This document shows positions 43,361 through 51,237 of a stretch of 61,097 nucleotides of DNA, piece after piece. The notes beneath the pieces are model-generated. The model saw only the letters and a list, made by a program, of their open reading frames with translations. It ran no database searches and was not told where the DNA came from. Source of the DNA: Acidobacteriota bacterium. GTDB lineage: Bacteria > Acidobacteriota > Vicinamibacteria > Vicinamibacterales > UBA2999. Position 1 is the stretch's first letter. Every line of letters begins with the position of its first letter. Location of the stretch: positions 1 to 61,097 of the forward strand of contig JAGNJW010000031.1 in NCBI GenBank assembly GCA_018000455.1, written 5' to 3'. The translations under genes and the position numbers were made by a program.

Positions 43361-44158
43361 ATGGCTTCGTTCTCAGTAGTCAGCAACGTGTCGGCGCAGA
43401 ACGCGCAGGCCAACCTCAACACCACCAACATCGGCCTGCAGCGGACATTGACTCGCCTGTCGAGCGGCTTCCGCATCAACCAGGCCGGTGACGACGCGGC
43501 CGGGCTGGCAGTGGCCAACGCCTATCGGTCGGAACAGGCGGTACTCAATCAGGGCATCCGCAACGCCAACGACGGACTCTCGACACTGCAGATCAAGAAC
43601 GGCGCGCTCGACAACATCAGCACGCTGCTCGACCGTCTCGCGACCCTGGCGTCGCAGTCGGCCTCGGCCGGATTCGGCGGCAACCGCACGACCCTGAACA
43701 ACGAGTTCGCGGACGTGGTCGCGGAAATCGCCCGTGAAGTCACCGTCGCCGGTCTCGGCACGGCACAGGGTTTCTCGGTCTTCGTCAGCGGCGGCGGCAG
43801 CGGCACGGTGGGCGGTACGATCGGCGCGGCCGACACGACCACTCTCGGCATCGCGTCGCTCAGCGTCGCGACCGCCGCCGGTGCCGCCACGGCCGTCGGG
43901 GCCATCACGACCGCCGTTGGCACCGTGGGCACGGTGGTCGGCAGCGTCGGTTCCCTCCAGAACCGCCTGCAGTACTCCATCAGCCTGGCGCAGTACCAGG
44001 CCGTCAACACCAAGGCCGCCGAAAGCCGCATCCGCGACGCCAACGTGGCGGAGGAATCGGCCAACCTCACGCGCTACAACATCCTGACCCAGAGCGGCCT
44101 TGCCTCGCTGGCACAGGCGAACCAGCAGAGCTCGGCCGTGCTGGCGCTGCTTCGGTAG
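43361..44158 (+). CDS. fliC: Flagellin
   Basis: From the ATG at 43361 (preceded by GGAGGA) the protein has 265 residues. The N-terminal D0/D1 region has NTTNIGLQRTLTRLSSGFRI, DDAAGLAVANAYRSE and IRNANDGLSTLQIKNGAL. The C-terminal D1/D0 region has LQNRLQYSISLAQYQAVNTKAAESRIRDANVAEESANLTRYNIL (shown here as short parts) and ends in LALLR, the filament-terminal signal. The variable middle is only about 60 residues, rich in Gly, Ala, Ser and Thr, so the D2/D3 domains are absent. Sigma-28 promoter, FliW/CsrA and an adjacent Maf operon suggest late, glycosylated flagellin. Confidence 0.96.
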   Translation: MASFSVVSNVSAQNAQANLNTTNIGLQRTLTRLSSGFRINQAGDDAAGLAVANAYRSEQAVLNQGIRNANDGLSTLQIKNGALDNISTLLDRLATLASQSASAGFGGNRTTLNNEFADVVAEIAREVTVAGLGTAQGFSVFVSGGGSGTVGGTIGAADTTTLGIASLSVATAAGAATAVGAITTAVGTVGTVVGSVGSLQNRLQYSISLAQYQAVNTKAAESRIRDANVAEESANLTRYNILTQSGLASLAQANQQSSAVLALLR

Positions 44159-44182
44159 CATCAGGAAGTTCACACTCGACAT

Positions 44183-44213
44183 GACGGGCGGGCGCTTCTG
44201 GCGCCTGCCCGTC
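44183..44213 (+). terminator. Strong hairpin after fliC
   Basis: GACGGGCGGGCGC and GCGCCTGCCCGTC form a 13-pair stem (one G-U) with a TTCTG loop, 24 bases after the fliC stop. No T-run follows, so it may stop transcription weakly or protect the 3' end of fliC mRNA, making fliC more abundant than fliD. Confidence 0.5.
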
Positions 44214-44283
44214 GCGTCACTTGGCAGGGCTTTCGCAAGGAGACGGCGGGGTGGCCCCGGAGTCGGGGCAGTGAGGAGGTCTT

Positions 44284-45654
44284 GTGGGTTCGCCAATCAC
44301 GTTCAGCGGCGCCAACGGCATCGATTTCAATCTGATTCTGACGACGATCATGCGTCAGGAGAGCCAGCCGCTCGAAGCATTGCAGAGCCGGCAGGCGGCG
44401 CTGCAGGCGCGCGCCAACACCTTCAGCGTGCTGACCTCGCGAGCCGCTGGCCTCCAGCAGGCCGCCGCGGCGCTCTCCGACCAGTCGCAGCTGAGCGGCT
44501 TTGCCGCCACCAGCAGCAACGCGTCGGCACTTGCCGTTTCCGCATCCGCGTCTGCCGCTCCCGGCCGCTACGACATCGTCGTCAACGAACTGGCTCGCGC
44601 GCAGGTCACCGCCTCGACCTCGGCGGCGTCCGACCCGGATGACATCGTGGCCTCGGGCGGCACCATCACCATCGGCGGCGTCACCGTGACGCTGTCGGGC
44701 GCGACGACGCTGCGCCAGCTCGCCGACGCCATCAACGCCAGCAGCAACCCGCCGGCGCGCGCCAGTGTCGTGCAGTCGGGCCCCTCGAGTTATCGGCTGG
44801 TCGTCACGGCCAACACCACCGGCCAGGCCAACGCCTTCACGATCACCAACAACCTCACCGGCGGCAGCGGCAGCGGCATCGCGTTCGGCGACGACGACGG
44901 CGACGGCACCTCCGGCGACTCGCCCGCCGACAACGCCGTGCAGGCCAGCGATGCCTCGCTCCTCGTGAACAACATCCCCATCACGAGTGCCACCAACACG
45001 ATTTCGTCGGCCGTGCCGGGCGTGACGATCACGGCCTACCAGGCGAACCCGGCCGCCACGATCTCGGTCGACGTGGCCACCGACACGACCGGCGTGAAGA
45101 CCAAGATCCAGGCCTTCGTGAAGGCCTACAACGACTTCGCGCAGTTCGTGAGCGACCAGGGCACGGCAGCGGCGCGCGGCGACCAGGCCAGCATCGGTCG
45201 CGACCCGCTCCTGCGTCAGATTAAGGACCAGGTACGGTCGGCGCTCACCAGCCAGTATGCGACCGGTGGCGCCTTGAGCGCGCTGTCGCAAGCCGGCATC
45301 GAGTTCACCCGCGCCGGCACGCTGCAGTTGGACGAGGCGGCGCTCACGTCTGCCCTGGCAAGCGGCACCCTGGACCTCGAAAGGCTCTTCGCAGGCTCGC
45401 CCGGCACGCCGGGCGCCTTTGCCACCCTCGATACCCAGCTCGACGCCTTCACCCGGAGCGACGGTTTGATTCCCGGCGCCCGCCAGCTGATGACGGATCA
45501 GGCGGCCCGCATCACCGAGTCGATCGGCGCGATGCAGGAGCGACTGGCCATTCGCCGGGCGTCGCTGCAGCGCGAGTTCATCGCCGCCGACCAGGCCATG
45601 AGCCTGCTGAAGAGTCAGAGCGGCTCGCTGGCGCAGTTCGGTTCCTCACTCTAG
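44284..45654 (+). CDS. fliD: Flagellar hook-associated protein 2, filament cap
   Basis: The 456-residue protein has the FliD_N region (about 1-100, GSPITFSGANGIDFNLILTTI), a central region with repeated Ser/Thr-rich strands, and the C-terminal coiled-coil FliD_C (about 250-450, FVKAYNDFAQFVS, QDEAALTSALASG-like LQLDEAALTSALASGTLDLE, MQERLAIRRASLQREFIAADQAM). It caps the filament and assists flagellin folding at the tip. The start is a GTG preceded by GAGGAGG. It lies 126 bases after fliC, separated by a hairpin, and is followed by fliS. Confidence 0.93.
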   Translation: MGSPITFSGANGIDFNLILTTIMRQESQPLEALQSRQAALQARANTFSVLTSRAAGLQQAAAALSDQSQLSGFAATSSNASALAVSASASAAPGRYDIVVNELARAQVTASTSAASDPDDIVASGGTITIGGVTVTLSGATTLRQLADAINASSNPPARASVVQSGPSSYRLVVTANTTGQANAFTITNNLTGGSGSGIAFGDDDGDGTSGDSPADNAVQASDASLLVNNIPITSATNTISSAVPGVTITAYQANPAATISVDVATDTTGVKTKIQAFVKAYNDFAQFVSDQGTAAARGDQASIGRDPLLRQIKDQVRSALTSQYATGGALSALSQAGIEFTRAGTLQLDEAALTSALASGTLDLERLFAGSPGTPGAFATLDTQLDAFTRSDGLIPGARQLMTDQAARITESIGAMQERLAIRRASLQREFIAADQAMSLLKSQSGSLAQFGSSL

Positions 45655-45676
45655 CGTGCACACGGAGACCTCTCGG

Positions 45677-46078
45677 ATGTCTTTTCAGCGTGGCTTGACG
45701 ACCTATCGCCAGACGCAGGTGCAATCCCGCACTCCCCTCGAACTCGTGGTCATGCTCTACGACGGCGCACTGAAGTTTCTGCACCAGGCCCGTCTGGCCG
45801 TCGAGCAAGGCGACATCGCCGCCCGGCGCGACGCCTCGGCGCGGGCCCTGACGATCGTCTCTGAATTGCAGAGCACGCTCAACATGGAGCAGGGCGGCGA
45901 GATCGCGGAGCGACTCGACGAGCTCTACGCCTACGTTACTGCCAGGATTCTCCAGGCGGCCGCCGCCAACGCCGTTGGGCCATTGGACGACGCGTCTCGG
46001 GTGCTGGCCACGCTGCGCGAGAGCTGGCTCGCGGTCGCCACGCCTGAAATCGACACCGAGGTCAGAGGCGCCGCGTGA
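45677..46078 (+). CDS. fliS: Flagellar export chaperone FliS
   Basis: From the ATG at 45677 the protein has 133 residues and the FliS four-helix profile: YRQTQVQSRTPLELVVMLYDGALKFLHQARLAV (seen in parts), the RRDASARALTIVSELQSTLNMEQGGEIAE region and YAYVTARI. FliS binds the C-terminal flagellin helix and keeps flagellin unpolymerised in the cytosol. A GTG seven codons upstream (45656) is the other candidate. It overlaps the next gene by four bases (GTGA). Confidence 0.93.
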   Translation: MSFQRGLTTYRQTQVQSRTPLELVVMLYDGALKFLHQARLAVEQGDIAARRDASARALTIVSELQSTLNMEQGGEIAERLDELYAYVTARILQAAAANAVGPLDDASRVLATLRESWLAVATPEIDTEVRGAA

Positions 46079-46548
46079 ACGACCACGTCCTCGTCGATGC
46101 GCTCGCGGAGTACCGCGCCGGCCTCGACGCGGAGATTGCGCTACTCGAGCAGCTCGCGCTCGTGGCTACCCGCCAGCGCCGCGTGACGGCCCGCCGCGAC
46201 TTCGAACAGTTGGGCGTCGAGGGCGATGAGCGCGACCGGCTGACGCGCGCGCTGGTGGCGGTCGAGGAAGGCCTGCAGCCGGTGCGCGCCCGTCTGAGCG
46301 CGGCCCGTGACAGCGTCGTCACGCAGCGGGCCTACACGGAGGTGGTGGGCCTGCGTCAGCGGGCCGCGGCGCTGGTCACCCGCATCCTCGCCACCGATGA
46401 GGACTCGATGCAGTCGCTGGCCGACGCGGAACTGGCACGCCGGGCCGCCGTTGCCAGCCTGGAACAGGGTGAAACGACCCTGGCGGCCTACCGCCGCGTG
46501 CTGGCGCCGTCGCTCGGCCAAGCCTCACTACTCGACCGCCGCGGCTGA
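46075..46548 (+). CDS. FliT/FlgN-like flagellar chaperone
   Basis: The 157-residue product is entirely helical and coiled-coil prone (long heptad-like segments 15-70 and 75-130), starts with a GTG overlapping the fliS stop, and lies where FliT or a FlgN-like chaperone is normally found after fliD-fliS. It probably binds FliD or other export substrates. No enzyme motif is present. Assignment rests on position, size and helicity rather than on a clear signature. Confidence 0.65.
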   Translation: MNDHVLVDALAEYRAGLDAEIALLEQLALVATRQRRVTARRDFEQLGVEGDERDRLTRALVAVEEGLQPVRARLSAARDSVVTQRAYTEVVGLRQRAAALVTRILATDEDSMQSLADAELARRAAVASLEQGETTLAAYRRVLAPSLGQASLLDRRG

Positions 46549-46580
46549 ACCCTGCCCCGCCGGTCAGGCACGCCCCACGA

Positions 46581-47519
46581 TCACGCCGCCGGCGAACTCA
46601 GTCGCCCTTCGCGGGCGCCGCCGGCACACGTCCCCGAGACGAACCGCGCCCGCGGTGCGAACCCGGCGCGCGCATAGAGCCGCCGCGCCGTGGTATTGCT
46701 GCCACCGACCAGCAGTGTGAGCCGAGCGAATCCGGCCGCCGCGGCGGCCCAGGCGAGGCCGGCCAGCAGGTCGGCACCAAGTCCGGAGCCGCGCAGCTGG
46801 CGGCGCACCGCCAGTTGCGCCAGGTGCGCCGTGCCGACGCCAAGGTCGGTAACGATGGCCACCGCGTCGAGCGTGCCGCCGCTGCCAGGCACGGCGATCG
46901 ACAGCGACGGCTTGAAGCGGCCGCAGCCATGCCCGAGAACCAGATCGGTGACATAGCGGCGCCACTCGTCGGGTCGGCCATGCGACGCAAAGGGTCGCCC
47001 GGGATCGACGGCCGGATAGCTGTCTCGCAGGAGGTCCGCCGTGGCATCGACGTCGCGGACATCCCAGGCCCGGCCGGGCCTGGGGGCGGGCGGTGCCAGG
47101 GCGAGCGGACGAGACAGGTAGTGGTGGGGATCGAGCTGGAAGCCGCGGGCAGCAAGGACGCTCTCGACCTCGGGCGCGTCGGCGTAGACGAAGCACACGA
47201 GGCGAGAGACCGCTGCCGCATCCGGCAGTGCCAGCAGCCCGTCGACGAGGCGTCTGGTGCCGGGCGCATCAGGGGCCGACAACGCGCCGCAGAGTAGCTC
47301 TCCCTCGCGCACCGCCGCGTAGGTCCAGCCGACGATGCCGCCGGAGGCGTTGCGCAGCACCAGGCCCGGCAGGGCGGCCGACGCCCTGGCGCGTTCGAGC
47401 ACCGGCCAGAGCGTGGCGGTATCCCAGTCGAGCGCTCCCCGCCAGCGGGCCGCCTCGGCGGCGAAGACCACGGCCATTTCGTCGGGGCGGGCCTCGCCCC
47501 ACGGCTCTGAGCGGAGCAA
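46581..47519 (-). CDS. Tandem GNAT acetyltransferase
   Basis: From a TTG at 47519 (GGAG seven bases upstream, inside the end of csrA) the protein has 312 residues. An ATG at 47477 gives 298. Two GNAT-like halves are visible: a weaker N-terminal one (about 35-155) and a canonical C-terminal one (about 170-305). The C-terminal half carries the acetyl-CoA pyrophosphate loop RRQLRGSGLGADLL and then LLVGGSNTTARRLYARAGF. It is the last gene of the flgM-csrA run. Its substrate is unknown. It might act on a flagellar protein or an amino-sugar intermediate, since no separate PseH-like acetyltransferase was found in the sugar operon. Confidence 0.72.
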   Translation of the reverse strand: MLRSEPWGEARPDEMAVVFAAEAARWRGALDWDTATLWPVLERARASAALPGLVLRNASGGIVGWTYAAVREGELLCGALSAPDAPGTRRLVDGLLALPDAAAVSRLVCFVYADAPEVESVLAARGFQLDPHHYLSRPLALAPPAPRPGRAWDVRDVDATADLLRDSYPAVDPGRPFASHGRPDEWRRYVTDLVLGHGCGRFKPSLSIAVPGSGGTLDAVAIVTDLGVGTAHLAQLAVRRQLRGSGLGADLLAGLAWAAAAAGFARLTLLVGGSNTTARRLYARAGFAPRARFVSGTCAGGAREGRLSSPAA

Positions 47520-47523
47520 CCCG

Positions 47524-47775
47524 CTACTCCACGCGCTCGAGGGGCGTCTGCAGGCGCAATCGCCCTGCCAGATGTGACATCGCTGGCAGCACGGCCTGGG
47601 CGGCGGTCTGATTGGCCGCCCGCACCGCGTCGTAGATTTCGCGGCGATGCACCAACACGTCAGCCGGCGCCGTGACACCGAGCCGCACAGCGTCCTTGCC
47701 GACGCGCAGCACGCGCACTTCGATCCCGTCGCCGATGACGATCGCCTCGTCGCGTCTGCGTGTGAAGACCAGCAT
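47524..47775 (-). CDS. csrA: Carbon storage regulator CsrA
   Basis: The 83-residue protein matches CsrA: MLVFTRRRDEAIVIGDGIEV at the N-terminus with the RNA-binding Arg residues, then VRLGVTAPADVLVHRREIYDAV. The C-terminal tail is longer than in E. coli. CsrA blocks ribosome access at GGA motifs, and FliW, encoded four bases upstream, binds and removes it. The fliC leader has four GGA triplets, so this is very likely the flagellin-specific switch. Confidence 0.95.
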   Translation of the reverse strand: MLVFTRRRDEAIVIGDGIEVRVLRVGKDAVRLGVTAPADVLVHRREIYDAVRAANQTAAQAVLPAMSHLAGRLRLQTPLERVE

Positions 47776-47779
47776 CGCG

Positions 47780-48223
47780 CTACTCGCCCGTCAGCAGGTG
47801 GTCGGTGGCAAAGGCGGTGTCGGCGTTCATCACCTGAAGGCCGAGCATCCGCCGCGGATTGATGACCAGCGGCGCGCGGAGGTTGGCCGTGATGGCGAGG
47901 TCGTCGACGTGCACGATCGCCAGCCACAGCAGCGGCTCGTCGGACCGCGCGTCGAGTCGCGCCAGCTCGCCAGCGCCGAGCGGCACATGGTAGCCGGACA
48001 CGACCTGCCGCGGATCGAGCGTGAGGAACGACGGGCCCGTAGTGTCGAGACCGTGGAGGCACGTGAATGGCGCCAGCTCAGGCGCCGTGACGACCACGAA
48101 GCGGTGGCAGCGCTCGAAGCCCGGGAGGCCGTGCGCGAAGTGCACGACGTCTGCGGGTGCGACGGCGAAGGTACCGAACCGCGTTTCGACATCGGCCGGG
48201 ACGGCCGCCAGCGCGCTGGTCAT
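47780..48223 (-). CDS. fliW: Flagellar assembly factor FliW
   Basis: The 147-residue protein has the FliW pattern: ETRFGTFAVAPADVVHFAHGLPGFERCHRFVVV near the N-terminus (read as short conserved pieces), SFLTLDPRQVVSGY, and LWLAIVHVDDLAITANLRAPLVINPRRMLGLQVM (again in pieces). FliW binds either flagellin or CsrA, so free flagellin pulls FliW off CsrA and stops further fliC translation. It overlaps flgL by four bases (ATGA) and precedes csrA by four bases, a common gene order. Confidence 0.93.
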   Translation of the reverse strand: MTSALAAVPADVETRFGTFAVAPADVVHFAHGLPGFERCHRFVVVTAPELAPFTCLHGLDTTGPSFLTLDPRQVVSGYHVPLGAGELARLDARSDEPLLWLAIVHVDDLAITANLRAPLVINPRRMLGLQVMNADTAFATDHLLTGE

Positions 48224-49107
48224 CGCAGGTAGTCCAGCAGCGAGGTGCGCGGAGCGGCGCCGATCGCCCCGAGCGCCGCCTGATATGCCGTCTGCGCGCG
48301 GTTCATCTCCGAGATCGCGTAGGCGAGATCGGCGTCCTCGTCCTTCGACACGCGCGTGGCCACAGCCAGCCGGGTCGAGGTGATCTGCAACTGGCGTTCA
48401 CCGATGCCCAGCTCGTCGACGCCCACGCCGCTCTGCGCGCGCGTGGCCCGGGCGAACGCGCGGTCGAGGGCGGCGGTGCCGGCGGTCATGCCCACGCCGT
48501 CGCCGGCGCGCACCGCCGCGATGAGTGTCTCGAGATCGTTCAGGATGTTGGTCGTCTCGGCACCCTGGGCGAGCGCCTGCCCGTCGAGCCCGACGTCGAC
48601 GGTCTGGCCGGGACCGATGTCGACCGTGACCGGCGTGGCATCGCCCCGGTAGGTCCACGAGCCGGCCACCAGGGCGAACGGTGGCGTCGTGGCCTGGCTG
48701 CCGGCAAAGACGTAGCTGCCGCGGACCTGGGTATTCAGATCGGCGGCGAGGGCATCGCGCAGACCTTCGAGCGTGAGCGCCGCCGCCTCGCGCTGCGCCG
48801 GGCTGACCACCGACCCCTGTGCCGAGACCGTCGCCACCTTGGCCCGCGTCAGCCTGTCGACCACGGCCGACAGCACCGTGTCGATGGCCGTCAGCTTGGC
48901 GAGGGCGGAATCGGCCGTGCGCGAGTAGGTCTCGAGCCGGCCGATCTCGCCGCGCCCCTCCACCGAGCGCTGCATGGCCGCCGGATCGTCGCTGGCCTTT
49001 TCGACGCGCTTCCCGCTCATCACCTGCTGACGCGCCCGCGTCAACTGGCTTGCTGACGTCTCGAGGTACTCGCCTCCGCCGTAGGCCCTCTGGAATGTGA
49101 CCCGCAT
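48220..49107 (-). CDS. flgL: Flagellar hook-associated protein 3 (hook-filament junction)
   Basis: The 295-residue protein has the flagellin-like N-terminus (LETSASQLTRARQQVMSGKRV, KASDDPAAM) and C-terminus (DADLAYAISEMNRAQTAYQAAL, LLDYLR). A variable middle carries the SYVFAGSQ stretch typical of FlgL. It forms the junction between FlgK and the filament. It shares one base with the flgK stop (TAATG) and overlaps fliW. Confidence 0.94.
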   Translation of the reverse strand: MRVTFQRAYGGGEYLETSASQLTRARQQVMSGKRVEKASDDPAAMQRSVEGRGEIGRLETYSRTADSALAKLTAIDTVLSAVVDRLTRAKVATVSAQGSVVSPAQREAAALTLEGLRDALAADLNTQVRGSYVFAGSQATTPPFALVAGSWTYRGDATPVTVDIGPGQTVDVGLDGQALAQGAETTNILNDLETLIAAVRAGDGVGMTAGTAALDRAFARATRAQSGVGVDELGIGERQLQITSTRLAVATRVSKDEDADLAYAISEMNRAQTAYQAALGAIGAAPRTSLLDYLR

Positions 49108-50471
49108 TACCCGCCTCCCAGCGTGCGCATGAGCGTCAGGAGCATCTCATCGACGGCCGTGAAGTACTTGGCGTTGGCTTCGTAGGCCCGTTGGAACTTG
49201 ATCATCGAGGCGGCTTCCTCATCGAGCGAGACCCCCGACACCTCGTCGCGCAGCCGCGCCAGCTCGGCGGCGATGCCGCCCTTGCTCTGCTGCTGCGCAC
49301 GGGCGGCATCGAGGTCGGCGCCGACCCGGTAGGCCAGCTGGCCCCAGCCTTCGGTGAAGGTGGCGGTGCCACCGGACAGGACCTGCTGGTCGCGCAGGGC
49401 CGCGATCTGGCGGGCGATCTGGTTGTCGCCGGGCGCGCCGCTCTGCGACGCGGCCAAGAGCGCCGGGTCACCGGTGAGCGCGGGGTTCACCGCCAGGTTG
49501 CGCGCCGCGCCGGCCACCGCCGCCGGCGGCGTGAAGAAGGCGAGGCCGGCGTTGCCGTTCAGATCGAAGCCCGACTGGTGCAGCGTATTCACCTGCTGCG
49601 CCACCTCGTAGGCCAGCTCGTCGAGGCGCCCCTGATAGCCGGGAATGAGCGTGTCGCGGGCGTAGGCCAGCCCGCCGATGGTGCCGCTCGTGATCTCGCT
49701 GGTGATGTCGACGTTGCCGAGCGTGAGCCGGGCATAGCCGGTCGAGGGCACGGTGGCCAGGGTGACGTCGTACGACGAGTCGCCGATGACCAGGGCGCGT
49801 CCGGAGGGCGTCGTGACGTCGACGCCGCCGTCGGCGCGGGTGAGCACGGCCACCGAGGTCAACGCCGAGAGCGATTCGAGTGCCAGTTGCTGACGGTCGC
49901 GCAGTGCGCCTGCATCGCTGCCGCCGGCGATCGCGATCGATCGGTTGAGATCGGCGATCTCGGCGGTCAGGGCGTTGAGCTCCCCGACGGCGTTGCGCAC
50001 GCCGTTGTCGGCGAGTCGGGCGCTGTCAGCCAATCCTCTCGAGACGTCGACGAACGACGCGGCCAGCTGCCGTCCCTGCAGCACCACGCCGTCGCGCGCG
50101 ACGGCCGACGTCGGATCGACCGACAGCGCCGACACCGAGTCGAAGAACGCCGCGAGGCGTCCATCGAGTGACTGTCCTGGCGCGCCAATCGAGGTCTCGA
50201 CCAGCGCCAGGGCCTTGGCGACCGCGCCTTCGCGCGCTTCATCGGGAATGGCGGCGCGGGCGCGCGCGTCGAGGACCACGTCGCGCAGGGCTCGCACGCC
50301 GAGCACCTCGACCCCACCGGTGCCGTCGACGACTTCGGCCAGTCCGATACGCCGGCGGGCGTAGCCCGGGGTATTCAGGTTGGCGATGTTCCGGCCGGCC
50401 GTGTCGAGCCCGGCGCGCTGCGCCTCGAGCGACCGGGCCGCCATCGAGAGGCTGGAGAAGAGTCCTGCCAT
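49107..50471 (-). CDS. flgK: Flagellar hook-associated protein 1
   Basis: From the ATG at 50471 the protein has 454 residues with the rod/hook signature LDTAGRNIANLNTPGYARRR near 23-42 and the C-terminal EEAASMIKFQRAYEANAKYF. The central region (about 190-340) is short compared with enteric FlgK (about 550). FlgK links the hook to the filament. The start shares one base with the FlgN-like gene stop (TGATG). A GTG one codon upstream is an alternative. Confidence 0.94.
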   Translation of the reverse strand: MAGLFSSLSMAARSLEAQRAGLDTAGRNIANLNTPGYARRRIGLAEVVDGTGGVEVLGVRALRDVVLDARARAAIPDEAREGAVAKALALVETSIGAPGQSLDGRLAAFFDSVSALSVDPTSAVARDGVVLQGRQLAASFVDVSRGLADSARLADNGVRNAVGELNALTAEIADLNRSIAIAGGSDAGALRDRQQLALESLSALTSVAVLTRADGGVDVTTPSGRALVIGDSSYDVTLATVPSTGYARLTLGNVDITSEITSGTIGGLAYARDTLIPGYQGRLDELAYEVAQQVNTLHQSGFDLNGNAGLAFFTPPAAVAGAARNLAVNPALTGDPALLAASQSGAPGDNQIARQIAALRDQQVLSGGTATFTEGWGQLAYRVGADLDAARAQQQSKGGIAAELARLRDEVSGVSLDEEAASMIKFQRAYEANAKYFTAVDEMLLTLMRTLGGG

Positions 50472-50836
50472 CACACCCTCGCGTGCAGGTCACGGCCGCG
50501 CGGGTCGCGCGGCCGGCCGGCGCCATGTCGACTGTAGGATTCGGTGCGGCCCAGGACGTCCAGGGTCACACTGGTCAGTTCCGCGTTCGCCGCGCCGAGG
50601 GCGCGGCACCGTGCGAGTGCCGCCCGAACACCGGCCAGCTCGGTAGCAGCGGCCTGCCGGGCCTCCGCCGGCGCCACGCCAGGAGCCGGCAAGACGCGCA
50701 CGGCCGCCTGCAGGAGCGGCTCCGACGCAAGCACCGTCGGCTGGTCGCGGCGCTCCAGGGCCGCGGCGAGCCCCTCGAGAGCCGCGCGGAGCTGGCGAAC
50801 CTGCCCCACTACGTCGGGGGCTGGTCGGGTCGGCAT
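50471..50836 (-). CDS. FlgN-like export chaperone
   Basis: From the ATG at 50836 the protein has 121 residues. It is mostly helical (QVRQLRAALEGLAAALERR; TELAGVRAALARCRALG) with a Pro/Arg-rich tail. Its place between flgM and flgK is the usual one for FlgN, the chaperone of FlgK and FlgL. An ATG three codons upstream (50845) is an alternative. Sequence conservation in this family is low, so the name rests mainly on position and helicity. Confidence 0.68.
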   Translation of the reverse strand: MPTRPAPDVVGQVRQLRAALEGLAAALERRDQPTVLASEPLLQAAVRVLPAPGVAPAEARQAAATELAGVRAALARCRALGAANAELTSVTLDVLGRTESYSRHGAGRPRDPRGRDLHARV

Positions 50837-50845
50837 CGCCGGCAA

Positions 50846-51148
50846 TCAGCCCTTGTCGAGCAGGCTGTCGATGAGGGCGTCGGCCAGCCGCGCCGCGTCC
50901 CTCCCGAGTTCGCCCCGCTCGAGCAGGTCACGCCCGCGGGCCACGGCCTCGGGCCGGATATCGGACACGTCGCTGGCCTTGGCGGCGGCAGCCGCCGCCA
51001 GTTGCCCGGTGGATGACACCCGCACCTGGTCGGCAGACCGTTCGTCGTGCGCGGCCCGCTCCGCCGAGGCGGCGCGCTCGTCGCGCACCGCATCCGCGCG
51101 GGCGCCAGCGACCGTGTCGAGGTTGGCGCGGTTCTGATCAATCTTCAT
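50846..51148 (-). CDS. flgM: Anti-sigma-28 factor FlgM
   Basis: From the ATG at 51148 (preceded by GGGAGGA) the protein has 100 residues. The N-terminus is MKIDQNRANLDTVAG, the first half is disordered and charged, and the C-terminal sigma-binding region is DIRPEAVARGRDLLERGELG and RDAARLADALIDSLLDKG. FlgM binds FliA (encoded at 59.2-59.9 kb) until it is exported through the finished hook. A sigma-28 type promoter lies about 50 bases upstream, so FlgM is itself in the late class. An upstream extension to 51202 overlaps that leader and is not used. Confidence 0.88.
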   Translation of the reverse strand: MKIDQNRANLDTVAGARADAVRDERAASAERAAHDERSADQVRVSSTGQLAAAAAAKASDVSDIRPEAVARGRDLLERGELGRDAARLADALIDSLLDKG

Positions 51149-51199
51149 CGTCGTGTTCCTCCCAGGCCGGGCCCCACGCCCGCTGGTCGTTCCCCCAAC

Positions 51200-51226
51200 C
51201 AATCGGCAATGCCGCCGACTCCATTA
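51200..51226 (-). promoter_or_regulatory. Sigma-28 (FliA) type promoter for flgM-flgN-flgK-flgL-fliW-csrA
   Basis: The minus strand reads TAATGGAG, an 11-base spacer, then GCCGATTG. The GCCGAT core is intact and four of five bases of TAAAG match. The leader to the flgM ATG would be about 45 bases and carries a strong Shine-Dalgarno sequence. Confidence 0.62.
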
Positions 51227-51237
51227 GTGCCGAGCCG

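Noticed and set aside
46564..47196. Alternative minus-strand frame over the GNAT gene
   Set aside because: The frame used for the GNAT gene has both acetyl-CoA motifs. The alternative has none.
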